The translations under genes and the position numbers were made by a program. The notes below the pieces were generated by a model, which was not told the DNA's origin, made no database searches, and saw only the letters and a list, made by a program, of their open reading frames with translations. From Mycteria americana (lineage: Eukaryota; Chordata; Aves; Ciconiiformes; Ciconiidae): a stretch of DNA of 64,000 nt. This document shows, one piece after another, positions 12,959 through 25,500 of this stretch. The stretch spans positions 32,351,501 through 32,415,500 of the forward strand of contig NC_134370.1 of NCBI RefSeq assembly GCF_035582795.1, written 5' to 3'. The number at the start of each line of letters is the position of its first letter. Within the stretch, counting starts at the first letter, position 1.

Positions 12959-15900
12959 AATGTCTGTCATTTTTATCACATCCCCCATGTAGTCGCTTTA
13001 TGAGCTTTGAGCTAATACCAGCTGCAGATTGAAACTGGAGCATTGATAGCAAGTTGAACCTGGCATGCTGGCTGGTTATCTAGAAGATCATTTTAGTACA
13101 AGGATCCATAACCACAAAGAAGAAAGCTGAGGTTTCTTGGAAGTATTCTAGGGATAGCAGTGAATGAAGAGTAAGGCTTCTTTTCTGCTTTTCCTGGTAT
13201 GCTTTTCTTCTGTTGCTCTGAAGAAACATGAAAAGGAGATGTGCAACCTGGCTTGGCAGGGATGACCAGGCTCCAGTGAAGTCCCATCACTGGTCCCCTC
13301 AAGGTGAGGCAGTGTAGGTGTAGATAAGCCAAGGGAGAAGCAGGTCATTGACATTTCATTTATTCCTAATGAAGCAAGGGATTCACAGGGCAGCTGCATA
13401 AGAACTGCAAAATCTGCAGTTATGTTGCAGCAGCAGTTTCCCAAGAGACAAATTGAAAGAAGCAATACTTTGAACTCCAGTGATTTAAAAGGCTGTAGTT
13501 CCCTGTACTTGTTCAGTGGAAGTGACCATAAGAAAGACGATATGAAAAACACAACAAAACAGACTTGCAGCTGTTTTAAAGATGGTTTCGAATTCTGTTG
13601 ATCGAAACAGGGTAATCAGGGTAAACAACCTCTGAGATCTAAGACTTAACATTCCCTTAAAGTAATCATATGGTAGCCTGTACTAGAGGATCGATAGCAT
13701 GTAAGAGATAAAAGACTTCCTTCTCTTTAGAAGGTAGGGCTGCTCTTGGTTTGCAGGACTGATTTAATATTATACTGGAAGAAGAGAAGATTGGAGGAGG
13801 CTATGCAAATGGCTCTGGCTTTACTCACACTTAATTGAGATATGCTTAGGAAATCAGAACTAATAGTGCAATGTACTACTTGTGTGGCATGGGTATTTTT
13901 GGTTTGTTTGTTTTTTTTTTTCTCCTTGCAAACATGGATATCAGCATAGGATTCTTTTAAAAAATTTTAATTTTATTTTTTTTTAATCTTCAGAGAAGGA
14001 GACACTTGTAGATGGCACTTAAGTTGCTCCTAACTCTAGCAAAGAATGATCAGTTTGAATTTCTACTGCCAAGTGCAGGGAATTCGTAACTGTGCATGAC
14101 TAATTTCATGGTCAGCTTGTTGCTTAATTTCAGTTTCTTCTTGTTCTTGTCCTATTACCATGGAAAGGATGAAAGTTAGCATCTAAAATAGACAAAAAAG
14201 AAGGGGTCAGAGCAAATGTGTCCTGCCTTTGCCCTTAACCCATGGAAGTCCTTCTGGGAGTCCTGTAAATGAAAAATACTATTTGCGTATGTAACAGCAT
14301 CCAAAATTCTGGGGAGAAATACCTTTGGGCATATCTCTGACTGCTTACTCCTAAATTTCTTTGGACTCTTGGTTTGTGTTGCAATGTTCCATTCTAATTT
14401 GGTTTTTAAACTATGTATGTTGAGCTGTGAGGTGTTATAGCTGATACAGTGCTTGGACATTTAATAATAAGTGCTCCTCGCTTCCAGTATAAACAGGAGT
14501 GGACATGCAAAATAGTAGTATAGATGAACAGATTTTCTTCAGGGTTGTCTAGAAGTGTGTGGGAATTTCCTCCTTTCTGCTTACTACAAAAAGATGCAAA
14601 TTGCTTTCCCTCCCCCAGACTGCATGCTGGATAATATCCTGAAAACTCAGTTTAAATATAAAATTTGTGGAATCTCTTGCAATTTATTTTGACACAAAGT
14701 TGATGGCGCTAGCTAGAAAGAAATTTCTTTCAGAACTTAGGTTGTACAGTGAAATTCCCCAGCAGCATTACTACGATGCAGTGCACATGGCATTCATGTT
14801 GCTGTTTGGTAACCTTCCGTCTAGATACAGCAGGCACTGGTGGAGCATTTTAGTCCTTGGCTTTTCTGGAAGAGAGACAATGATTTTTGCAGACAGGGGA
14901 TGGCACTGTTGCACTGTAGCTCCTCAGCTTTCCATCCAAAATGTCTCTATTTATAAAAAGGGCCTGGTATTTACCAGGAAGGGAGCAGATGAACCAGATG
15001 CATTACTGCAAGATTTTCTTGAAATAGTTCTGCATAAAATATCAAATCTGGGTTACCAGGAATTTTATGTTTTGATAAAACCCCCAAAAGAATGCGTTAG
15101 CATGCATCTAAATTGGATGTTAGCAGTAGACATAATTTAAGGCACTCTTATTTGTTTTAGATTTAAAATGAAACACCTGTGTGAAGCTCTAAAAAATCAT
15201 TAATAATACAATAAACTCTTAGCACCATGGCAGTATCATTTCAATAAGAATTCAACCAGCAAGCACTTAAAGAAACTCCTTTCTACCTTTCCATTATTCT
15301 GGAAAATGCAAACTTCCTTTCTCCAAAGCCTTAATATATTGTTGTCTTCCACAGTTCAGCCAGAAATTCCCTAGGGCAAGAGGCCAGTTCCAAAGAATGC
15401 CCGGTCCACATGGGCATGCACATGTGTGGGTGTGGAAGCAGCATTCAGCTTGCTCATCTTGGCTCACCACAGTCATAGGAACATGACAGATGGACCAAAA
15501 TTATTTCTTTTGAAGAAGGCGGCTTTGGCTGTATAAGGTAGTATAGATCTTGATCAGCACCTTCAACTTTAGCTGCTAGTTGAGTGCAGTCAGAGCTGTT
15601 ACTTGAGCACTGATATCAGCACATGGCAATGAGGTATCTAACTCTGCTTCAGTCGTTCAATAATTCTCAGATGGAGTCCCATCTGGGATGTGCTGTTAAC
15701 AACCTCAGTCTTGAGGTGATGAAAGTATAAGTAATGATGGAAAAGTCTGCATTCAAAATACAGATGGTAGGAAAAGCTGACCAGGCTGTTGCTGTAATGT
15801 GATGAGTGACATTAACTCACTGATTCAGTCCCTTTTCTTGGAGGAGTACAGCTACCTCTGACTGTCTTCCACCAGTACACTGTGACTCCCTTAGTTTTAC

Positions 15901-18900
15901 CTGAAAGGTGGCTGTCTCACTTTCACCTGCATCTTTATTTCAGCAAGGCATGGACACTAGTCCTGAGCTGCACTGTGCAAGTCCGATGAGGTAAAGCTGA
16001 CATGAGTCAGTACACAAAAAACACTGGCATTTGTGTGTTCTGCCTAGGACCCTTGTCACTGACCAGCCACTTCAAACTGGTGCTGTGAAACCTCTAGTGG
16101 AAAAAAAAAAAAAGGCCATGCTCATGACTATCAGCAGAAACATCTGAAGTGCTGAAGTGAAAAGAATGAAATATCTCAAAAGAAAAGTTAAACTGCACCA
16201 AAGTCTTTATTTCTCTCCCCCCCTTCTTTTTTTTTAATTTTCCCCTCCCTTGAAATACATAACTGAATCAACTGAAACAATCTGTGTGATATGACTTCAT
16301 GTAGTTTTTTGGGGAGGGAAAAGATACAGATAATTTTGGTCAGACCATTTCATTTGGCACTGCACTTTAAAAAAAATTGTTTCAACATGGCATTTAGTTT
16401 CAAAGGAAATATGAAATGTTCACTAGACTTAGTTCTGGGACAAAAAAAATTTTATTCAACTTGAACTCACCTCTCCCCATCGCCATCCTTCCTGCCAGCT
16501 GTGAGAAGAACTGAGAGAGTGAGCAGCTTTACTGGAGCTTGATTTCTCACTTGAAGGGCAGGCCCTATTGCTGCCTGCTGAGGTGTGTAGGTGACTCAAC
16601 TCTGAGGCCTTCCTGCTCTAAGGAAGTCAATTTATTTTCTGGACAAGATAAATCAGATTAGAGATAACCTGTATGCTTCTGTGAGAGTACCAAAGGCAGC
16701 CCATCAAGCTAATAATAGCAGCATTATTACAAGGGGTCTGATTCTCATCCATCACTAGAAAGAGATAATTAACTAAAAGTCCTTTGGCTTATTCTAAGTC
16801 CATACCTAGATTACAAGGGTCAAGTGCATGAAAGGCATATATATGCTAAGAGCAGTCTCGCAGTTTGCCTCAGAAAGAGGAGATGAAATGTTGGTTAGCT
16901 ATTTTATGATACCCTGGTGATGACTTCTGGAGTATGCTGCTTTCAAAACTATATTCAAGCTGTCTTTCCTGAATTGCTGACCATCATTGCTGACCAGGAT
17001 TTTGATAGTTGTCCTTAGGACTCCTTTAGAAACAGATTACATAGGTCTAGTGGAAAAGGTGCTAAACTAATTTTTAATTTTTTTTTTTCCCTAGCACTCT
17101 TTGAATTTTAGTGAGCCACTAACTAGCTGGAACAGGCGGCTAAGGGCCAGCAGAATAGCCAGGGAGCGGTCTCGGAAGATTCCTCATCTACCTACTGGTC
17201 ATGCAGTGCCACCACAGTCATGTTCATGGTAGCCTGGAAATAGCATGAATAGAAATACACTAAAAACATCTCAGCTTTGTTTCATTTGGGGGCTTGCATA
17301 GTAAAGGTAGTAGTCTTTCAGGTGCTGTTTTGGACAGAGTCCTTTTCATTCTGCCTGTTGTTTTGGTTTGGTTTTTGAACCTAGAAGAATGTTCCTTCTT
17401 CTTGCTCAACACAAAATGTGTTGGAGCAAAGTAGATTTTTCACATTTAAGCTTCACCTGATCATGCTATGCATGTTTGCCTGTGTAGTTATGTGATTACT
17501 CCTTCCTGGGAATTAGGAATGGAAAAAGTGAACCTTTAAAGATAGAAGCACTGTTGGAAAATTATTTCACTTGAAGTAAATGGCTTGTCACCAATGATGA
17601 TGATTTAACTTGAAATAGGTAAAGCTAGACTGGAAAAATCATTAAAATTATATTGTAAACCTAATAACAATGCAGTAATATACAAATAAAATGGAAGAAT
17701 TTAGAGGACAAAATAGTTGTCTGTATTTGTAATGCCAAGCACTGTTTGATAGGTATTAACATGATTAAAAATAGAGATATCATTATTCCTGTTTCAGAAA
17801 GGGGAAACAAATGCACAGATGCTGAATGACTTGTTCAAGTTTACTCACTGCATTCCTATCAAGGCCGGGACTCCTAATAATATTAGAATATAACATTACC
17901 TCTGGGAGTTAAAGAAGAGCTAAACATTCTCACTTTTAAAGAATTATTATCTTAACCTAGAAATTCAAACTGACCGTACATATTAGAAAGCATTCTATGG
18001 AACGTCATGCAAAGCTCCAAGTGTTTTGCGTTAAGAGCAAGCCAAGATACTTGATAATGCTGTTCCTCCTGCGCTCTTTTTTTTCTTTCTTTTCCTGACG
18101 ACACCGAAATGTTCCTGGAACATACTATCTGAGCCCCAAGTGTCTTCAGCAAAGTTCTGTCTATCATTCATGATGAGGAATGTCTATGTGAAACTAATCT
18201 AGGATATGTGGCACTTACACATTTATTGCTGCTGAAATTGGGCTGTGAGTCAAAATGTTGATGACCTACCATGCACTGAAATGAGGCGGCTGATGCGTAA
18301 AGTGGTGAAATGTTTATTTCAATACTTAGCTGATGATGCACTATTTATTTTAAGACTATTGAACTGTGTAGTTGTAATAAGGTTTTGAAAGGCAGTTATG
18401 AAATGTCATGATTGTATATCTGCCACAGCTAAAGATGAATCTGAAGTCTGGAGGCAAATACTGCTGGATTTCAGTTGTTCAATATCTAAACTTGGTTCTA
18501 AATTGCTATAGCTTAGAGATATACATCATTACATGGAGGCATGTATCTAATCACATAGAATATTCCATTACTAAGCATCCTGGTTTGGACTTCAAGATGT
18601 AAACTCTTGCAAAGCTCTGTTTGGATAGGGATTTTGGACGTAGACCTCATAATGTCACTGTTGGAAGGTTAATTCCAACTTATTTATTCCTTTACAGAAT
18701 GAGTATTCACACCAGCAAGATTAGGTTGTGGATTTATGGATAAGTATTCAGAATTTTCCTTCCCAACATCCTTGTGTTAGTGTTGCCTCATCCATTTAAA
18801 TTACAGGCCTGAAATCTTAATATCTTTTCCTCCTCTGGAAGTAAATTCCTTTAAATTACATAGCATTTCTATGCAGGAAAACAAAATAAAGGACACTTTC

Positions 18901-20589
18901 TTGGGAGGCATTAGGTTTTTAAGCTCTGGGTCTGTGACTATGAAACCTACCTTTTCATAGTTTCTCCAGGACTCTACAGATCCCTTCGTGCAGAACTGAT
19001 GTTTTCCTGGGGAATGCAAGGCTTCCCTGTGGGGCTTCCCTGGAGAAGTCCATTCTAGCTTTCTGCCTAGTAGGTAGTCCAGCACGTGGGGTGAGTAAAG
19101 TCATGCCTTTCTTTAAAGCATGTGTTTGCTACACGCATCAGAAATCTGAGGATAGGTTTGGGTTTTTTTTAATAATGTTCATTGAATAACAGAATTTATA
19201 CTTGCTAAAGGGTTTAAAAAAAGGCAAGTGAAAAGCTACTGGCACTAAGTGCATAAGGAGCAGAGCTGCTTTTGGATATGCTTTATGACTAGGAATAGTT
19301 ATTTGAGAACATAACATACTTTTATTTTACTATTAGGAAACAATCTATCAGTTGCCCTCTTAATTAGGAAGTTTTTGCATTGTCTTCTGAAGATTTTTTT
19401 TTCTTTTGTGCCAGCTGTATAATATGAAATTGGGGAATGAATTTAGAAATTCTCTGATGTGCTTTGTGAACTGTTTCGCAGTGGAGTCTAGTGTGGCCAA
19501 ACACTGGTGGACCATAAGCCTACTTACTGCATCTAAATCCAAGAGCCATATAAAAGGTTCTCTCTGCTTCCTAGGATCTGTTTGACCACTGTAATGGAAA
19601 TTGTGCTTCACAGCCTCTTAAAGAATTTATGTTGGTGCCTAAAGTACCTAACAGTATAAGGTATTTTACTTGTTAAAGTATGTATTATAAATGAAAGGTC
19701 TATTTCAAGGAACTGGTTGAGTGATCTTGTTTCCTTCTCCCATTCAGCAACTTGGTATGCCATGTTTTCTGAAGGTATCAACAGAAACAAATGTCTCCCT
19801 ATGCAACTGTGATTTAAACTTGTGAAAATAAAGTGTGAGTGATGGCCACATTAGTACTGGTTTTCAGGAGAACTTTTTTTGTAAAACTGTTACAACTTGC
19901 AAATAAATAAGGGCTTTCTTCAAGCCACTTTACTATGATCACTTATATTTTGAAAATAAGATATGCATTTTTCACTACTTAGGATTGGAAGTAAGTACTT
20001 TAATTATCTTTTCATTCACCTTAGAGTGTTTGATCCACAGTTAATATTGCTTACACTAAAAGAAGAAAAAAACTTGACTTGTGTATTAAAGGTCATAGAG
20101 TTATAGAGGCCCATAATGAAACTGTCTTTGGGGATGATTAAAGATGCCAAGCAATAGTGGCTGTCAGCACTGCTTGGGCTGCTAGATCCCTGCATCCTTT
20201 CTGTTTAGAGCAACGGATCAAAGGGAAAATTTACAGCAAAGTCACGTTTTTCAAGCAGAGAGGTCTAAGGAATGGCAGGTTCCAAAGTGTAATGTGCAGG
20301 GGCTGAGGGAAAAGGATGTGTGGGAAGGAAGTGTGTTAACCAGATGGCTCTGCTTTACTGTTTTTGGGAGCCCTTGAAGGGAGTGAGGGAGAGATCAAGG
20401 CAGCAAGTTTCTGCCTGAGCAGAGTTTCAGCCAAAGGGAGCTCTGCGTGTGCTCTTCACCTCACTGGTTCAACTCAACAAGGCTCAAGGTATACCCTGTA
20501 AATAAACTCCCTTGTACTTTTCATCTTTCCAAGCATGCTACTGTTGAATTAGACGCTCTGTGTGGTACTAATGGGCATCCTCTTTCTTC

Positions 20590-20800
20590 CTGGAAATGTA
20601 CAAGCCCCCATTTGCCTTTCCGTTCAGATCAATTAAAAAAAAAATATCCAATATTTATAACTGCTTAATTACGGGGCTCCTGTTCATTAGAAGTTCCGGG
20701 CGATGGGAACCACTCAGTATTTGGCTCACTGATGTCTGTGTGCCCCTTGGTGACCTTTAGAACAATTTAATTAAAATGACCCAAAATACCTCTAGAGACC
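20590..20800. promoter_or_regulatory. Candidate conserved regulatory segment rich in homeodomain cores
   Basis: Within about 200 bp there are gatcaattaaa, cttaattacg, gttcattagaag and atttaattaaaatgacc, plus cttggtgacctttag, which resembles an extended nuclear-receptor half-site. Such dense ATTA clusters occur in enhancers of neural developmental genes. Function and target gene are inference. Confidence 0.25.
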
Positions 20801-22419
20801 TGTCTCTCCAGGCTAAGGATGGATAGTATCGTCCTCTAGGGCTCCATTTAGGGAACTCTGTGTCTTTTTAAAGATAAAGCATATGGGGATTCTAGGCTAC
20901 TGCAGAAGCACAAAGCAAAATATAGGAATGAAGAAATGTTGCATAATCTGTAACAGTGCTCTAACGAACATACCACTAGCTACTACTGAAATACTCTGTA
21001 GTAAATAATATAAGAGCAGCCTTTAATCTAATGAATGAGAGGAGGAGAAAAAGAGAAAAAGATGTTATTAGCAAGCATAAGCTGAATCATGACTATATAT
21101 TCTCCAAAGAGGTGAAAACATCTATTTGTGCTTCCACTTAAGGCAGATTTCAGCAAGAGGGTACATTGATTATTTATTTGCTGCATCTAGAGATAACCAC
21201 CATTCATGTAAATGAGTTTGAACAAACTTTAAGTAGTGGCATTTAAGTAAATTACAGGCAATGTTTTCCAATTTTCATTTTAGAATTATTTGTGCCATCT
21301 GAAAGCATTTTAGTTCCTCATCTCAGCTCTTCTTGATATTAATCATTGTTCCTCTGCTTGTTACTGCGTCACATTTCATAAACTAAGTGAGGTTGCTGCG
21401 ATTCGTGCCGACATGGTTTACTGAATTGACCTGATCTCCTGCTGAACTTGTCTGTCATTAACTTAGGACTCTCTGAATTTTGTAAGAATACCTTGCTGAC
21501 AGTGGATTGCCTAGAAAAACAATATGATTTCCTTCATAAGGCATCTGTAGAACACAAATAGGAACTTCTCCGTAACCACTCCAAAGGCAGTCCATTTGCA
21601 CTTAGTCTTGATCTTCTGGCCCAATTCCAGTGTTTGCTGTAAACTATGTCTCTGAGAGAAAGGAGAACACCAGTTTGCTTTTTGGGTGCATCACTGAAAA
21701 GATCAATATTGGAGGTTGTTTGGTGCCCTTTCATGAAATAACTTTTTGTTGTTGTTGTTCTTGATGGCCTTTCTTAGACAGACTGAGTCCAGGCTATAAG
21801 CAGCACATGCTGCTCTTTATGTATCAAAAATGCAAATGCAAAGTTATCGTAAAAAAATTTTCAATTTCCCACAAATACTTATGACAACCTGTCTTAACAC
21901 TGAAAGCTGTGAACAGTCAAACAGCAACCTCATTTTTGGTAGAAATGCAGCGACTTCTACCATTTGTCTAACCTCCAAGAGGGAAGTGAATCCTGTATTC
22001 TGGGATGGAAGGCATTATAATCCTGTTGGTTCAGACATCAGGCTGCTTTGTTATAGTGCTGTAGAGAAATAGCAAAGATGACAGCTCCTGTCCTGGGCAG
22101 CTGACACTTCCAGTTATCTGACAGGCTCTGATAGAGGAACACAATGAAGAACTGTGGCAAGGCAGGGATGGAAGACTGAAGCAACAGCAGAGACTACAGT
22201 CGAGGTGAAAGCAATTGAAAGTGGAAACGGAAATTGTATGTTGATATCCCTAAGAAACTGCCAAAGTATAAATTGTCCCCGACAGTGCTTAGCTATTTCT
22301 TCCTGTGTTTGCTTGCCCTATGAGCAGCTTTGTGTTTATAGTTCCTGTTGGAGTCAGTAGTCCTAATTAGACCTTTAGCCAGCGATATAACCTCCTCCAA
22401 TTTTATGCTGATATGAATA

Positions 22420-22560
22420 CACAGTGACCCATTTCAAAAAAAATCAATCACAATTTCATTAATTGCATTAAAACCAGCAGCTTATGCTCAAAGGGAAACT
22501 AAGCTCTGGATATTGGGCTATTTGGTGACTTAATTAGGTATAGAAGTCAATGGCAGTCAA
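22420..22560. promoter_or_regulatory. Candidate regulatory segment with PBX- and homeodomain-like sites
   Basis: Contains atcaatca (22443-22450), the known PBX-type core, then tcattaattgcatta and further on taattagg (22531-22538). It lies between other ATTA-rich, non-repetitive DNA at 21270-21500 and 23090-23330. Motif-based only. Confidence 0.25.
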
Positions 22561-25500
22561 ACTTACTACAGCTGCTACATTCCAATATTAACCTTCATTA
22601 TGAGAGCTTTATTTTCATGGTTAATATATAAGAAAAATACATCCTTTAGGTACTGAAAAATTTAATGTAGATATATCTGATTCTAACTCTCTGTGCTTTA
22701 AGAAAGATTTTTTGGTTTTATGCCTGTGTTTTTCTTTTTTAGAGGAAAAGAGTAGTTGCTGCTTTGCCTGTAGTAGTTTTAGATGTCTGTGAGCTCTCAT
22801 GAGACACCTTCTCTTGTGGAGATCAAAGAACAAAATCACTCCTATCACATTTGTGGATCATTGCAATATATCATTTTGTGTGTGTTATGCTATTGGAATG
22901 ACTGATCGAAATCAATTACATGAAAGTGTAAATTGCTTTTTAAATAGATTAGCATAAGAAGACAGGAGATACACTATTCAGGATATCTATCCAGCCTGCT
23001 TCTTGATGTTTAATGGCTCAAGTTCTCGTAACCAAAGGCATTAGTATTACACATCGTAGCATTATCAACACTGCAGAACTGCAGCTCCTGAAGTCAGAAA
23101 TCCTATACATTAAAAAGAAACCAACAGATGGCATTTTATAAACCCCATGTTTCATTGTCCTATAAATAGAGATTATCAAATGCATAATGAGCACCCAGCA
23201 AGAATAATATTCCTTCTCTGTTAACTACTTTATTAATCATAAGCAAGCAACTAATACCTTTTCTTGCCTCTTGCTGGTAATTCTGTTCATAATATACATG
23301 GTGTTATTATTGTAAGGCTATGCTCATCTGTGAGTTAACATTTGAAGTTAGACACCGAGAACACAAGTGGCACCCACTTTTTTTTTGTCTTCTGCTAATC
23401 ATATTCCTGTAATGTGCATATACTGGCATTATGATTATATTGTAGTTTACAGTAAGGATGGATTTCAAACGGTTGGAAATCAGATTTTCTTTTTCTAGAA
23501 GGGAGGGTGGTAACTGGCAATTAGGTTTAACGTAAGTCTTAGTTGAAAGGAGGTGAAAGAAATTGCTTTTAAAATAATAATAATGCCAGGTAGACAGAGA
23601 TTGCTTATGGATGGTGTAACCAGCTGTGCAGGAGAAATGTCAAAAGATGGTTATGGGAGCATTTGGAATGCAGAAAAAAATCAATCTAAAAGGGTGTTAC
23701 ATAAAAACCATACATTTTATTACGATGTTGCCTTAAGACTATTATCCTGTATCCTGTCATTATGAGATTCTTTCTGTTGTAAAGTTACTCTACCTTCTCT
23801 CATATAACTCCCTTAATGTTATTTATTGTCTTTTGCAGAAGGAAAGCAATGTGCTGCTTTTAGTCATGTAAGAAATAATGAACTAAACCATCTTGTTAAA
23901 AGAAAATAGATCAGCAAATCAAAAGTGTGCTTTGGAACAGAGAAGGTATTAAAGAGAAAAGAACCCATATTATTTGGTTCATCTCCTTTCTTTGTGCATT
24001 TGAAGTCCTGTCAGCTTTTTTAAGGCCTTGTTGATGCTACATCCATGTAAAGGTTTTGGTTTTGCATCAGCAGTTGCTAGTGATTCCTTGGCAGGGATTC
24101 ATCTCTCCCAAGATAACAGGTCATCTGAGACTTCCTCAGCTCTCAAGAAGGAAGATGGTTCCTGCCAGCATTTCTTTTGGTTTGTGGCATTCTGGGGTTG
24201 ATTTTTACACATAGAGGGTGGCACTTATTTTGGATATTGCTGTATTTTTATTCCAGAAAATACTTATTTTTGTAAGGAAAATTTCTTGCAAACATACAAA
24301 GGGAAGCTTTGTTCTTTTGTGAATTGTTTTGCACTGTTTGTCAGCAGATAATGTCATGAAAGGAATAAAACTGCCTTTTTGTCTTAATGAGGAGTGAGAC
24401 CAGTGGCCTGATAATAGTTTCATTAATAGCTGTTTGTTTATTAGTCAAAATGCATAAAGAATTATTAGAGAACTGGGATTTGGACCTGTGGACATGAATG
24501 GTTATTTATGAGTGAAACTTGAGCTTCCACTCCAGTTTTCGTGGTGCAGCCACTCTGCTGCAATAGGCTGGCCCTGAGAGCTGCATCAGCTTCTCTGGAT
24601 CCCTCCCTAGAGCCAGAGGTTGTGCTGTGGCTGTGGAGGACGACTGCGTTAATCCAACCAGGGTGGTGGTGGGAGGAAAAACAGTCCAAAGCCCAGGCTT
24701 AAAACTGTCCCTGGGATGAGTCCACAGACTCAGTACTTGCGCAGTCAACCAGTTTGTTGCCCTTGTCTATGAGGGCGATCATTAAATCGTAAACAAGGGA
24801 TTGATTTTTTTATGTTCCTGTTGTCTTTTTAGAGCACTGAGATATAGAAGGATGGATTCTGTTCTAAGTTACACATCATTATCAAAGTACTAGAGGCAGC
24901 CACACTTTCTGCAAGAGTATTCCTGATAAACTTTTCACTGGTGGGAAAATGACAAAGAAATGGAGAGGTGAAAATTTGAGCTACTGCTAGGAAGTCAGCC
25001 TGCAGAAATTTCATGCATTTGAAACTGGCCAAGATTTTCTGGCTACTGCGTGAACTAGAGACCAAGAAATAAGGCATTAGAAAGGTGAGCTCTTAATTTT
25101 TATCTCTTGTTTCTAAAGGGAGACCTCTATATTTTACTTTTCTGCCTAGTTTTGTAAAAAGTGGGAAAGGTTTGGGTGATTGCAGTGTATGTGTCTGTTT
25201 CAGTCACTTTCCCACCTCTTTCTCGAGCATTTAAAATATAAAAAAACCAACCAAAAACTAAGTTCCATGACAATGGACGTGCAGGTAGAGAAAAGAGGCC
25301 AAAATGAATAATCCTGCTGAGAGAAGGCTACACTGTAAGTTTATAAACAGTCTTGTGAAGTTCGGTTGTGTACAGAACCACATGTTGCCTTAGTGGGTGT
25401 GTGGAGAGACCACCTCAAAAAATTTCCTAAGAGGAAATGTAAACACTTCAGTGAATTAGTAGATTTTGAGGACTAAGCAGTAAAGCTGAAAAGCTACTGT

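Larger units (their letters stand above)
10239..20479. other. Upstream gene-poor DNA, no gene seen
   Basis: AT-rich DNA with A- and T-runs and small duplications, for example attgctgacca at 16973-16983 and 16986-16996. The longest + frame here, ending at the TAA near 15140, runs about 157 codons. It starts at GTG rather than ATG and has no domain I can name; see the rejected list. No RNA gene was recognised. Confidence 0.55.

Noticed and set aside
14667..15140. 157-codon + strand open frame
   Set aside because: It starts at GTG, not ATG, and shows no motif, splice partner or known homology. In roughly 128 kb of double-stranded AT-rich sequence one such frame is expected by chance about once in a few windows. 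A protein search with no hit would confirm rejection.
16090..16104. Poly-A and poly-T tracts as tails of processed pseudogenes
   Set aside because: No retrotransposed coding body or target-site duplication was found beside the tracts at about 4.44, 16.1, 35.47 and 48.73 kb.
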